From positions 36,766,104 to 36,830,103 of the forward strand of contig CM070725.1 of NCBI GenBank assembly GCA_036346275.1: DNA of 64,000 nt, written 5' to 3'. Positions 33,549-44,119 of this stretch are shown piece after piece (the first letter of the stretch is position 1; each line of letters begins with the position of its first letter). Below the pieces are notes generated by a model. That model was not told the origin of the DNA and did not search any database. It worked only from the letters and a program-made list of their open reading frames with translations. Both the position numbers and the translations under genes were made by a program. Source of the stretch: Otatea glauca (lineage: Eukaryota; Streptophyta; Magnoliopsida; Poales; Poaceae).

Positions 33549-36500
33549 CAGAAGGACCCGAATCCACCGATTCAACCCACCGTGTTTATCGCACTATTCC
33601 CGTGATCAACGCTAGTGCATACAGACTTAACATTGGTACATATCACATCATACATAACGATAATAGAATAATAGTTCATTTATTGATATAGCTAAATGTA
33701 TGATCTTATGACCAACTTACATTATTAAGCCACGCAGGCAAGACCGAGAATATAAGCTAATAATTAAGCAATGAAAGTAGAAACGTAGATAGCTCATCAC
33801 CACCACAGCAACCGACAAGGCTCGGACCCTAATGACTCGTGTCTTCTTGGACTTCATCTTCCAACACAGTGTAGATTCTTCAACTGTTGATTATTGTTGT
33901 TTGGCAAGGGTGAGTACTTAAAGCACTCAACAAGTTGTGCATGAATGTAGTTCTATTTATCTATATGTAAGGCTTATTCCAAAGGATAAGCTATCATGGC
34001 TATTTTGCAATAAGCAAGATTTATGAACAAATACAATAATAGATTGTAAAGAATGTAAAACGAATAGCAATAATAAATAAATTCAGATTTCTCAAGTAAA
34101 CCAAGTTTCCAATCCTAAGTTAAATTCCATTTTCCACATGGCAATCCCGCCATCCCAACCAAGTTGTCCAATTTATTAAACTAACCCTTAATCGTAATTC
34201 CGAGCATTGCTCAATACCGCGAGCACGGCTATCCGAATAGTTTCACACTCGCAGAGGTTATGCACTTTACCCACGTGATACAACCAAACACCACAAAGGC
34301 GAGAGATTATAACAAAGCCTTTACAATGCTCTATCTTAACCCGATACTACCCGCTAAGGTTTCAACATCAAGTGGTCTCAGAAACTACATCCGTGCCCCC
34401 TCTTGCGCCATGTGAATTACACCTCGACCCGGAACTCACACCACCACGATAGTATCAAAATTAAGACTTTGCAAATTACTCACTAGGTGGCCCATACCGG
34501 ACATGTGGTTGCATGATTGACTCAGTCAAAGGCTTGCAAGGTTAAGTCCTTAGTGTGATCAAGGCAAGACATCCACATACCATCCGCCCATCGGGCCCAC
34601 CTTGGCCTCCTCGCCCTTGCCACTTGCCCCAATCTAAGTTATCATCACCCGCTTGATTACCAAGCACCACGTGCCATCAACAATTCAACATCGCTATGCG
34701 TGACATGACTCGCCACAACAACTCAATCTCATCGTGATCCCACATGACACACAAGTTCATAACATTGTTCCATATTCCGTTAATCAAAATTAATTAACAA
34801 TGATTCGACACATGTGATGACGTGGCATGGCTAAGCAACTAATACGGTCTAACCTCCAATGTTGATCATAATTATTAATCAACTATATTAAACCAATCTA
34901 GGGTGACAATGGTTCATGGCATATAATGACAAGGTAGGGTATAGATCAATCTGTATTTTAGCTAAACCCAATCTAATTTGAAACAATTGTATATTTGAAA
35001 TATATGCAATATTGTAAAACAAACATAGCAATTTTATAAACATGGGTTCAACATGATCAAAGCACAACTTGCCTTGGAATAGGTCCTGATCTTGATCTGA
35101 AGATTGCTCTTGGGTTGCTTGATCTTCCTCCAAGCGCCGCACAATTCAACGCTCTCACGCGCATCAAAGAGAAAAGCAAATAAATGCCAAAACAGAGAGC
35201 AATTGAACTCCAAAAATCAATTAAAATTCACCATTAAATAGATCTCAATTTTACAAATTTTTAGAAACTGGAATCACTCAATTCGAGTTACGATGCAAAA
35301 GATATAGCCTTTTGAAGTTTGAAATAAATATCAAATCGAAAATCGTAAATTCGAATTTAACAGATTTATTTTTATACTGAAAATCGATTTATGACGTCAG
35401 CGTGACCTCATGATGACGTCATCATCACCGAATTTCAATCGGATTATTTTTCCAATTGAAAATATGATTATGACGCAAGCATGACGTCAGCGTGACATCA
35501 GCGCTGGACTGAGCCAATCAGAACTCGACACGTGGCCTCGGCGCATAGACCTGGTCCACGAGACCTCCTCTGGTCCACCGTGAACCCGGCGCGACGACGC
35601 CTCGGTGCTGCGCCTCCACGCCGGCGGCACCCGATTGGCGCGCGACGGCGCCATCGATGCATTCGGATCTCATCGGCGGCCGATCAAGCACACGCGGCAA
35701 GATCTGAACCGCAGGATTAAAATCTAACGGACCGCGATTAACGAGGGCTTACGAATCACAGAGACCACGCGGCTGGATCGGAGACGTTGAGCGATGATCC
35801 GACGGTCCAAATCCTCTCCCGCTGCAAATGGCGCCGCCGAGACGAGATCCACCGGCGATGAAGACGACGATCCTCCACACGGCGCTCCGGCGAGCTCTGG
35901 ACGACGAGACCTTGCGCTTCTGCTGCGGTGCGGGACAAGGACCTCAATGCACCCGTCGGTTCCTTAAATAGGCGGACGGAGGAGCGTGCGGGCGACGGAC
36001 ACGGACTCCGAGTCCATCGGCGACACGGCGGCGCGGCGGAGGAGTTCGAAACGGAGACGACAACCAAGAACCCTCCGATTGCCAACGAACGGCCCAGATG
36101 CGACCCGACGCGGCACGATCAGATCTGTCCAACTCCGAAACGACGGATGAGATCTCCTCTTACTCTAAACGCATCGGCTTAACTGGCGCCGCTTGATCTT
36201 GATCCTACGGTCCTCTGCGCTAGGGTTTAGGTTTTACGCGCGATTGCTTCTGACCGCCCGATTCAAGATCAACGGTTGACGCTAAGCTTCTAGAAGCTGG
36301 GCTTCGTGGGCTGCGCGAGCGGGCCGGCCTGCCACAGAGATGGGCTACGGCCCGATACTGTTTAATTTGATTTTAAAAGATTTCTTATTTAAAATAATTA
36401 CAAAAATTCATTTTATTTGTTTTAGACAATAAAATAATCAGGAAAAATCCAAGAAAAATCTCAAAAATACTTTGAGACATTCTGGACTCAAATAAAATAT

Positions 36501-36677
36501 TTTTGGCAAAACTTTATTTTAACTTGGCACAGATTTAAATACTTTTGATTAAAAAGCAATAAACTTGAAATAACATTTAATTCCAATAAATCCAGAAAAA
36601 TCCAAATAAATTCCAGAAAATCACAAATGCACATTTAAGCAATAAAATAATATTTGGAAGATTTTTGGGATGTTACA
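33549..36677 (-). repeat. G1 5' LTR (about 3129 bp)
   Basis: Pairs with 24733-27857. Its inner boundary is blurred by a few bases (TCTCAGAAGGACCC) where the family consensus has a CTG. The outer end is GGGATGTTACA at 36677. Differences from the left LTR cluster at CAG/CTG; long blocks without those triplets (for example 33620-33730) are identical. Confidence 0.92.
35962..35971 (-). promoter_or_regulatory. TATA box of G1 5' LTR
   Basis: The minus strand reads CTATTTAAGG within the GC-rich block of the 5' LTR, the copy that would drive the element. Transcription would start roughly 30 bases further on, towards lower coordinates. Confidence 0.55.
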
Positions 36678-37420
36678 CCTCTGCAGAGTGTAAAATCTTT
36701 TGGGATAGCCGTGCTCGCGATATTGAGCAATGCTCAGGAATTACAGTCAAGGGTTAGATTTTATAAAATGAAAACTTGGAATGGGAAGCAATGTGTTATA
36801 GAATTGTGGAATATGATTAGGGCTGTGAGCTAGTTTACTCTTGAGAAATACTTGAAAGTTATTATTTACTGCTATTTGTTTACTGTCATTTCAATCTATT
36901 TATCGTATTTATTTGTAAATACTGCTTTATTGCAAAATAGCCATATCAGCCGTTCATTTGGAATAAGCCTTGCATATAGTTATATTAGACTTGCATTCTA
37001 TACACAACTTGTTGATTGCTTTAAGTAATCACCCTTGCCAACAACAAAATCCACTAGTTGAGGAGGAGTCTACACCAGCTTTGGAGGAGTACCAGGAAGA
37101 GATGAATGTTTAGGATGCAAGTCTTGTCAGCTGCCTGTGGTATACTGAGGGGTTTATCTACGTTTTCATTCCGATGCAGTTTAATTTGTTATTCGCAGTT
37201 TAGCCTTGCGAGGCATATCCATATAAGGTTGACCATAAGGTCAGTCAACAGGTTGATAATTAATATATAAAGTCTTTTATTATGTTTCCGATGTGTATGA
37301 TTGTGATATTCATCTACGTTGAACACATGTGCACTAGTGTGATTCTAAACTAGTGTGATTCTGGACTAGTGCAATATATACAGAGGGTCCAGATTTGCAT
37401 ATTCGAGTCTCAACATTAGA

Positions 37421-37650
37421 CAAGTCGATCAAGCAAGTTAGCTACTGCTGACAACTCTGATAACTCTTGATCAATAGGATTTAACAATTAAGGCCTATTT
37501 GAAACGCATTCTGATCACTCTCCATCAATAGCATTAAACAATTAAGCCCCATTTGAAACACATTTTTTCCCGTTTCAATACATGCAAAAAAATGTATTAC
37601 TTCACCTAGAATCTATCTATTATATTATTAAAGTATAGACAAAAGAAGCT
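37421..37650. repeat. Short tandem duplication beside solo LTR L0
   Basis: A unit of about 60 bases (TGATAACTCTTGATCAATAG through ATTTGAAACGCATT) at 37449-37505 is repeated with changes at 37511-37568. No gene. Confidence 0.6.
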
Positions 37651-39262
37651 ACCAAGTTCGCTCTCAAGAGTTAGAAATTTTCACATTAATTGAAAAAATA
37701 GAAAAGAACTATCCGTCTATCTGATGGACCTAAGTTATAATTACTTAAATAAAAAGAAAGACTACATGTTGAGTACAATAAAAAAACCTAAATTTAAGAA
37801 GAAGAGAAAATCAGCAATTAGATTTCCATATGAACTTCAAAGTAAAACTGAAATTTATAAGAAAAGGAATAAATGAAAATTATCAATTAGTTTTGTATTC
37901 AATTCAAACGTAAAATTGAAATTCAAAAGAAAAATAAATTAAAATTAGCAATTTCATTTAGATTAAAGGCAAGAATCCAAGTCAACTTCAGTAAAAAAAT
38001 AACTAAAATTTAGAATACAAATAAAAGAAAATTGCAATTTGATTTCCATACATACATCAAAGTAAAACTGAAATTCAAAATAAAACTTAATAGAAATTAG
38101 TAATTCCATATCTATATGAATTCCAAACTATAATTTAAATTTGGAATAAAAATAGAATATATTATCAATTTGATTTCGATTGGAAGCAAGAATCCATGAC
38201 AAGTAAAATAAAAAATAGAAATAAAATATATAATAAAAATTAGGAATTTGATTTCCTTACAAACTTAAAAGTAAATAGACATTCGAAAAAGAAATTAAAT
38301 AAAAATTAGTAGTTAATTTTCATGTCATATAAAATCCAAAAATACACAAACTCAAAAGAAATGACAACGTTCGCTCTCAAGTGGTTGAAATTATCTTGTC
38401 AACTGTTGAAAAAAAGAAAGATTTACACCGTTGATTGTGGTAGATCCAAATTATAACTGTCTAGATTAAAAAAGAGTCTATATATAATACAGCACAAAAA
38501 TAATTAAAATTCAGAATAAAAAAATTAAAGATTTGATTTTCATCTGCATTCCTAAGTAAAAAAACTAAATAAATATTATTTGTTGTAATAATAAACAAAT
38601 ATTTGCAATTTGTATTTGTATAGAAATAAAAATAAAATAAATAAAATTTGGAATTAAAAAGGTAAATCAGCAATTTGATTTTGATACAAATTCCAAAGTA
38701 AACTCTCTAAATTACTATAACTTGGAAAGAAAATTAAACAAAAATTATCAATTGTAGCGGTACAATTTGGTAATGCAAATTCAAAAACTACAATCACTAA
38801 ACTTTGGAATAAATTAAATAAAATTAGCAATTTGGTTTCCATACAAATTCCAAAGTGAAATGCCTTAATAAATTAATTCGTAATAAGAATTATACAAATA
38901 TTAGCAATTGGATTTGCATACAAATTTGAATAAAAAATAACTAAAATTATTAAAGAAAATAAAAAAATTAGAAAGTTGAAATTGATATGAATTCCTAAGT
39001 AAAATCCCTAAATAACTATAATTTATAATAAATTTAAAAAATAGTAATTGTATTTGTATATAATTCCAACAAAAAATAATTGAAATTTAGAATAAACGAC
39101 AAAATAGAAATTTTTTAATTTGATTTCCATACAATTCCAAATTAAAGCCCTAAATAACTGAATTTGTGATATATTAAATAGAATTAACTATTTGATTTGC
39201 ATACGAACACCAATAAAAAAAACTAAAATTTCAATAAAAACAAAAGTTATGACTAGAATAGC
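37650..39262. repeat. AT-rich array of degenerate repeats, two copies of a larger unit
   Basis: The larger unit starts with TTCGCTCTCAAG and a GATCCAAATTATAA-type phrase at 37660-37735 and again at 38370-38455, each followed by several degenerate 100-130 base repeats built on AGCAATTTGATTTCCATAC, AAATTCCAAAGTAAA and AAAATAAATA. The preceding TCTATCTATTATATTATTAAAG (about 37610) resembles the 5' end of some plant Helitrons. I see no Rep/helicase coding and no confident 3' hairpin, so the class stays open. Confidence 0.55.
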
Positions 39263-40250
39263 ACAAATGGTGTCTCATGAGACCACAAAAGAGTGCAATG
39301 GTATCGATTCGTAGAACAAGAAGACATTGACCCACCATGAAGCAAAGAGCCGAGGTGACAATAGGAAAGTTGAGGACAATGTTGTGCTACTCACCTTACC
39401 GTTTGAGAAGGACAATGTCATACTACTCGTCGAAGTTGTTGAAGTGAAAGGTCGCAGTCAAAGGAGCCAAGGGCCATGATGACGAGTGGTGAGCATTCGC
39501 ATTATTGAAGAAGTCAGTGGCGAAAAATTTCAATGGCGGGGAAGCTTAGGCAAAGAGGAGATGAATTTTTGCATTAAGGACGAGTTGTAGACGATATGGA
39601 GCCATCAAGCAGCTAGTCATGTGCCATCGTTGTGGAGCACGGCATCATCGGCGATGATGAGAAAATTCTCCATATCCTTAGACTACGACTAAAGAAGACA
39701 TACCAACATAAGTGATGATAGAAGGTCACCACGGTTAGTGAGGAAGCCATAGTGTTAAGTTGCCCACGTAGAGAAAAGATGAGCGACTAACATAGGAGAA
39801 GAGGACATTGAATATATATAACATTATACGTGTGTATATACATGCATGCTTTTCAAAAATAGAAGCACATGTGTACAAAAGTATAGGAGCAAAGAGTTCT
39901 GAGTATAGATGGAGCAGTCGTAGGAAATAGGCTCAGGGCCACCAGAGAGAGTGTGATTAGTGTCCCCGTCAAAGATCGGTGATGGTTGCATGTGTACGCG
40001 TGTTTGATGTTGCAGTGGTCAAAATTAAGTAATAATTGGAGAGAAGTAAAACAAAGCTATACAATATTAGATTGGAAGGGGTAGCAGCTAGGAGGGATCC
40101 ATCAATAACCATGTGTGTTGCTAGAGGTTGAACCAGAAAAATTGTAACGGCGAGAAGAGATAGGAAACATATGTTCAATGTCGTAGCAGTTGTGTGAGGG
40201 AACATAAATTTAAGGTAGGTCGCTTATGGTGCATGTATGCGTGAGCGAGT
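39263..40250. other. Gene-free interior of a possible short-LTR element
   Basis: No frame of interest on either strand. It lies on the internal side of the primer-like site at 40251-40263, so it could be the interior of a non-autonomous retroelement in minus orientation. No second LTR was found to its left. Confidence 0.35.
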
Positions 40251-40263
40251 TACTCTAATACCA
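40251..40263 (-). promoter_or_regulatory. Primer-binding-site-like sequence next to a 97-bp LTR
   Basis: The minus strand reads TGGTATTAGAGTA immediately after the CA end of the LTR-like sequence 40264-40360. It differs from the initiator Met tRNA site TGGTATCAGAGCA by two C-to-T changes, as expected from decay of methylated DNA. Confidence 0.5.
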
Positions 40264-40360
40264 TGTAACCAATAAGATAATTTGCCACACACATAATGAA
40301 GGTATTGCTTGAGTTTAAATAGAGGTGCATGTGATCTATACATGATGAAGAGTGGTTACA
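40264..40360 (-). repeat. 97-bp LTR-like sequence (TRIM-like or very short copia LTR)
   Basis: It starts TGTAACC and ends GGTTACA, a perfect 7-base terminal inverted repeat with TG/CA ends, and it abuts a primer-site-like sequence. It contains TTTAAATAGAGG, a possible TATA box on the plus strand. The combination of ends, adjacency and size is hard to get by chance, but without a second LTR the call stays tentative. Confidence 0.5.
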
Positions 40361-40528
40361 TTTCTAAGAACCCCAACTACGTAAATATATTATCAAACAT
40401 TTAAGTTATATCATTCGATACTACAAGCTTTCAAACAAATCTAATCGCGCAAATGCGTAGACCACCCAGCTGATTCGGTTAAAATTACTGTGTTTGGCCC
40501 TTACCAGCCGGCTATTAATTTTGGCACC

Positions 40529-40879
40529 ATATCCCGTGTAAACCCTTCTTATCGTGAAAACTCTGTGAGTGAAATCCATGTGTAGAAATTTTGAAAAAAT
40601 GTTAAAAAAATAACATACGTAGGGGAGATGAGCTTCTACAATCCCGTAAAGTTTGAATACAAACTCAATCGGATTTGAAAGATATGAAAAAGACTATCAC
40701 TATTTAGGCTAAATTTGTCTTTTATATATCTTTCAAATACGATTGAGTTTGATCTTCAAAATTTATAGAATTATAGAAGCTCAGCTCCTCTACTTATGGG
40801 AATATTTTGAGAATTTTTTAGAACTTCTGCATATGAGTTTCACCAAATTTACACAATAAGAGAGATTTACATTGGATAT
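40529..40879. mobile_element. Hairpin MITE of about 350 bp, superfamily uncertain
   Basis: The two halves form one long imperfect inverted repeat centred near 40710. The ends are ATATCCCGTGTAAA and TTTACATTGGATAT, and the inner arms AAACTCAATCGGATTTGAAAG and CTTTCAAATACGATTGAGTTT pair closely. Flanks give no clear target duplication. The transcript would fold into a long hairpin, the kind of structure from which small RNAs can be made. No coding content. Confidence 0.72.
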
Positions 40880-40993
40880 GTCCCCGTTAACTTTTCGTGC
40901 TACAAGAGCTAATCCAATTTGACATGGTACACGGCAGAGAACCCATTTTATCCAACATCAAACAGTCATCCGGCAGAGAAGGTGAGGAAGGGT

Positions 40994-41412
40994 CATGCTT
41001 TGCAAAAACGACAAAAACCGCTCAAAAATCACGGTTTTCGATCTTACCGAGCCAGTTTGAGATTCAAAACCGGTCGGTAAACCGGCTTAATTCAAAAACA
41101 AATTCAAAAAATTAAAAAAAATTATACGACGTAAATCGGTTGAAAATCAATGAAAACCGCTCGATTTTCGATGAAATCGAGCGAAAATCTCACAAAAATC
41201 GGCTATAAGGAACATTCAATTGGTCAGTCGGTTTTCGACAAGTCTTTCGAGAAAACCGACCGGTTTTTGATTTGTTTGAATTTTTTTCCAAATTTTTTGA
41301 CTTCTTAACTTCTCGGTTTCTAACGATTTTCGAGCGATTTTCGACTCGATATTTTTTATTTTCGAATTTCTGTTTTCAAACGGTTTTTTCGAAATCAGTT
41401 TTGTGAACCGTG
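40994..41412. mobile_element. Non-autonomous hAT MITE, 419 bp
   Basis: The left end CATGCTTTGCAAAAACG aligns with CAGGGTTCACAAAACGG of the neighbour at 41475; the right end is TTTTGTGAACCGTG. The flanking 8-mers GGAAGGGT and GAAAGGGC agree at 6 of 8. The interior is AT-rich with many CGGTTTTC/GAAAACCG motifs, about as common in each orientation. Older than its neighbour by the decay of ends and flanks. Confidence 0.72.
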
Positions 41413-41474
41413 GAAAGGGCCTTGCATTTTTTTTATATTCACTCAAGAACAGCTTAAGATCCTAGAAGCCTACC

Positions 41475-41830
41475 GAGGGTTCACAAAACGGCGGTAAAGC
41501 GCTCAATTTTCGCAGTTTTCGACTATACCGCTCCGGTTCGAGATCTAAAACCGCTCGGTAAACCGGTCAAATTAAAAAAATTGAAAAATTTTGAAAAAAA
41601 AATACGTTGAAAATCGCTCGAAAACCGTTGAAAAACCGCGATTTTCGCAAAAAAAAACCACTCAAAAACCGTTTTCTTAGGAATATTCAATTGGTTGGTT
41701 GGTTTAAACCGAACGGTTTTCGATTTATTTTTGATTTTTTTCAATTTTTTTATTTCTTAACCCTTCGGTTTCTGATGGTTTTTGAACGGTTTTTCGAACG
41801 ATTTTTACTGTTTTGATTTTGTGAACCCTG
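41475..41830. mobile_element. Non-autonomous hAT MITE, 356 bp
   Basis: Inverted ends GAGGGTTCACAAAACGG and TTTTGTGAACCCTG, flanked by a perfect 8-base duplication AGCCTACC (41467-41474 and 41831-41838), as hAT transposases produce. The interior is rich in AAAACCG/CGGTTTT motifs. Same family as 40994-41412 and the longer 20939-21895. Confidence 0.88.
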
Positions 41831-41838
41831 AGCCTACC

Positions 41839-42332
41839 CCACCTCGGACTCGGAGAGTCGGACTATTACATGCATCCACAGCTCTATCAAGGACAATGCT
41901 AGTAACTTTCTAGTCTCACAGTAAAATTTTTTTATAAATCTAGTCCGCCATAGTATAGAGCATGAAAAGTGACTTTTTTTTGGAATCTAGCCTACCCAAG
42001 GAAGACCAGAAATTGGTGGGAGATAGACTATTTTTATAATTGCATTTGTAAGAGATCAGATTTGTCAAAAATATTACAGAGGACCAAACAAAATTGATCA
42101 TCTCACTTAGTACTACTAATCCTGAATCATTCAATAACAACAGCATCTCATCATCAGATCCCAAAAGCCCACATTTTTTAGAATCTAATCTTTCTTGGAC
42201 CTGCCCAATAACAACACCGTTCCTTCCTTTTCTTGGCAGCATAGCTAGCTTGACGGATGACTCATTAGGGTTGGTTCCTTAATTAGACACAAAAAGCTAC
42301 AAAAAGAAAGAAGCTTAATTGACACTAGTCTT
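41839..42332. other. 3' flank of the ZF-HD gene
   Basis: It probably holds the 3' untranslated region and terminator of the minus-strand ZF-HD gene. No AATAAA is evident on the minus strand in the first 100 bases. The 100-codon minus-strand frame at 41940-42242 has no recognisable content and is not called as a gene. Confidence 0.45.
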
Positions 42333-43340
42333 TTAAGACGACTGCGGCGAGCCGGACCTGCCGCTCGCCGTCGCCGGTTGGACGACGTGGTGGTCGGCGG
42401 TGGAGATGGCTGAGCCGTTGATGTTGAAGTCAGCGTGGACGGGCGGGGCCGAGGCGGCGGCGGGTGCTGGCGGAGGGGTGGGGTTGGCGGAAGTGTGGAG
42501 GGTGGAGCCGGCGGAGGCGCTGCGGCGGGCGCTGTGCCCGGCGAGGAAGTTGTGCTTGTTATTGTGCATCCAGACCTTGAAGACGCCCTTGCCGACGCCG
42601 ATCTCGCGGCAGCACTCGTCGACCACCGCCTCGTCGCGCTTCTGCAGCCGCCACCCCAGCCGCTCAGACAGCGCCTGCATCCGCTGCTTCTGCTCCGGGC
42701 TGAACTTTGTGCGGAACCGCTTCCGCGCTGCCGACGCCGACAGCGGCGCGCCCGGCACCGGGGCGGGGGGCCTCGACGCCGCCGCCGCCGGGGCAGAGTC
42801 CGGCGCTCCAGCGCTCAGCGAGACGAGCATGTGCGTCGCTGACGAGATGTGCCCGGGTGTCGCCACTGCCGGGGCCGGTATCGGCGAGGCGGGGCGGTCG
42901 TCGTCGTTGTCCGAGCCCTCGTCGGAGTCGTCTGAGTCTTCCCCGGCCGTCGGCAGCCTGTCCTCCGGCGTCTCCTTGCCGCGCTGCGGGTGGCCACCAT
43001 GCATGAGGTGTGGCGAAGCCGCCGCGGGCCGCGGCTGCGGCGGCAGCGCGAGGAAAGGCGGTGAAGGCGGCGCCTCATGGAGCCGGCGGTGGAAGTTGCG
43101 GTGGCAGCCGCAAGCGGCGCACTTGAGCGAGGTGGGGATGGAGGGGTTGGCAGCCGGCGACGGCATGAACTCCCCACAGCCGTCCACGGCGTGCCCGCCC
43201 AGGCTGGCCGCGTGGTTCTTGAGGCACTCCCGGTACACCAACTCACCGCACGACGCCGGCGTCAGCTTCTTGGCCTCCGCCGCCGCGCCGCCGTTCGGGA
43301 ACAGCACCGTCCCGTACTTCACATCCACCACCGCCTCCAT
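42333..43340 (-). CDS. Zinc-finger homeodomain (ZF-HD/ZHD) transcription factor
   Basis: An intact, intronless gene of 335 codons encoding a plant-specific DNA-binding protein expected in the nucleus. The ZF-HD dimerisation domain spans about residues 36-87: YRECLKNHAASLGGHAVDGCGEF, with Cys39, His43, His50, Cys55, Cys74, Cys77, Cys79, His80 and His84 as zinc-ligand candidates. The homeodomain covers about 206-265, starting RKRFRTKFSPEQKQRM; its recognition helix ends KVWMHNNKHNF. Between them lie a Pro-rich linker and an acidic run, EDSDDSDEGSDNDDD (134-148). The C-terminal tail is Ala/Pro/Ser-rich. ZF-HD proteins bind ATTA-core sites as dimers and act in development and stress responses. 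The absence of introns, the length and both domains are typical. GC content is far above the flanking DNA, as in many grass genes. Start chosen at MEAVVDVKYG, the first ATG of the frame. I cannot assign an orthologue. Confidence 0.96.
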   Translation of the reverse strand: MEAVVDVKYGTVLFPNGGAAAEAKKLTPASCGELVYRECLKNHAASLGGHAVDGCGEFMPSPAANPSIPTSLKCAACGCHRNFHRRLHEAPPSPPFLALPPQPRPAAASPHLMHGGHPQRGKETPEDRLPTAGEDSDDSDEGSDNDDDRPASPIPAPAVATPGHISSATHMLVSLSAGAPDSAPAAAASRPPAPVPGAPLSASAARKRFRTKFSPEQKQRMQALSERLGWRLQKRDEAVVDECCREIGVGKGVFKVWMHNNKHNFLAGHSARRSASAGSTLHTSANPTPPPAPAAASAPPVHADFNINGSAISTADHHVVQPATASGRSGSPQSS

Positions 43341-43562
43341 CGCCCTCCTTCCTCTCAGGCGAGCTCAGTACCACCGCCCTTGCTCCACGCCCGCACCAAG
43401 AATATTATTAGCACAAGCTTAAGCCGTGCCGATTTTGTCCATGTGGAAGGAAGGAAACTCGAGGTACGGAGGTGAAGAGAAGGCGAGGAGATAAAGAATA
43501 AAAAGGGCAAGCAGTGAGACCAAGCGAAGCAGCGAGCCAAGGGATTGACGGAGATAAACAGT

Positions 43563-43572
43563 TATTTAAATA
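43563..43572 (-). promoter_or_regulatory. TATA box of the ZF-HD gene
   Basis: TATTTAAATA (palindromic) lies 223 bases before the ATG. The pyrimidine-rich leader on the gene strand (43345-43530, CT-rich runs) starts about 30 bases after it, which fits a transcription start near 43530. Confidence 0.6.
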
Positions 43573-43639
43573 GTCATCGCGGCTCGGCGATAGTTTCGCT
43601 ATAATTTGTTCAGACATAAAATGGTACATAATTGAATAA

Positions 43640-44119
43640 AATTCTCTTCATAGCCGCTATATTAACTATTATTCTTACTTCTTTTTTAACCGTAATAGCT
43701 CTCATATACTACTTATATCAATTTTCTTTATATTTTTAAATATTAATTATGTTTTATTTATGATCTTCTTTTATCATACTTGTTATATTTATATTGAAAT
43801 AATTTGTTCTTAGATATAACAAATATCAGTTAAAATTCAAATCAATCTTCTAAATTTATATAATTGTATAGATTATTTTCTGTTACACATTATACAATTA
43901 ATATATAATAATCATAGTGTACTCGAAATTTAAATATGCTTCATTATATATAATTGACCGATGCTATATAGTTGAAATAGTAAACAATATACATATTATA
44001 ATAAATCACGACATGTAGTATAGCTTTCACGATAGCCTGTTATAACTGTAATGGCTTTTTCATATCTCTCATTACGCTAGACCACGAACCGCAATTTAAA
44101 TCATTGGAGATAAATATTA
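43640..44119. other. AT-rich upstream region of the ZF-HD gene, no gene
   Basis: Very AT-rich sequence without frames or clear repeats. It may hold distal promoter elements but none can be named. Confidence 0.45.

Larger units (their letters stand above)
24733..36677 (-). mobile_element. G1: chromovirus (Ty3/gypsy) retrotransposon, structurally complete
   Basis: A full-length 11.9-kb element on the minus strand: 5' LTR right (33549-36677), primer site 33533-33543, extra frame, gag, protease, reverse transcriptase, RNase H, integrase, chromodomain, polypurine tract 27858-27868 and 3' LTR left (24733-27857). The 5-base duplication CCTCT flanks it (24728-24732, 36678-36682). Reverse transcriptase before integrase, plus the C-terminal chromodomain, make it a chromovirus; 3.1-kb LTRs fit the Tekay/Del lineage best. 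The two LTRs differ mainly at CAG/CTG triplets, and the coding region is broken mostly at such triplets, so many breaks may be sequencing errors. Confidence 0.92.
22269..37415 (+). mobile_element. L0: old solo chromovirus LTR, split by element G1
   Basis: The first part, 22269-24732, begins TGTAACATCC; the second part, 36683-37415, ends GAGTCTCAACA. Together they make about 3.2 kb, the length of the intact LTRs of G1 and G2, and they align to those end to end. The outer flanks are TTAGA (22264-22268) and TTAGA (37416-37420), a perfect 5-base duplication. No internal domain belongs to it, so it is a solo LTR. Divergence from G1/G2 is high, especially in the last 100 bases, so it is the oldest of the three. 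G1 sits inside it at CCTCT. Coordinates include the inserted G1. Confidence 0.88.

Noticed and set aside
41940..42242. A 100-codon minus-strand gene downstream of ZF-HD
   Set aside because: No recognisable domain, AT-driven composition and no promoter; better read as 3' flank of the ZF-HD gene.
42400..43422. A 340-codon plus-strand open frame overlapping the ZF-HD gene
   Set aside because: It is the antisense shadow of a GC-rich gene; its translation has no domain, while the minus strand carries both ZF-HD domains.
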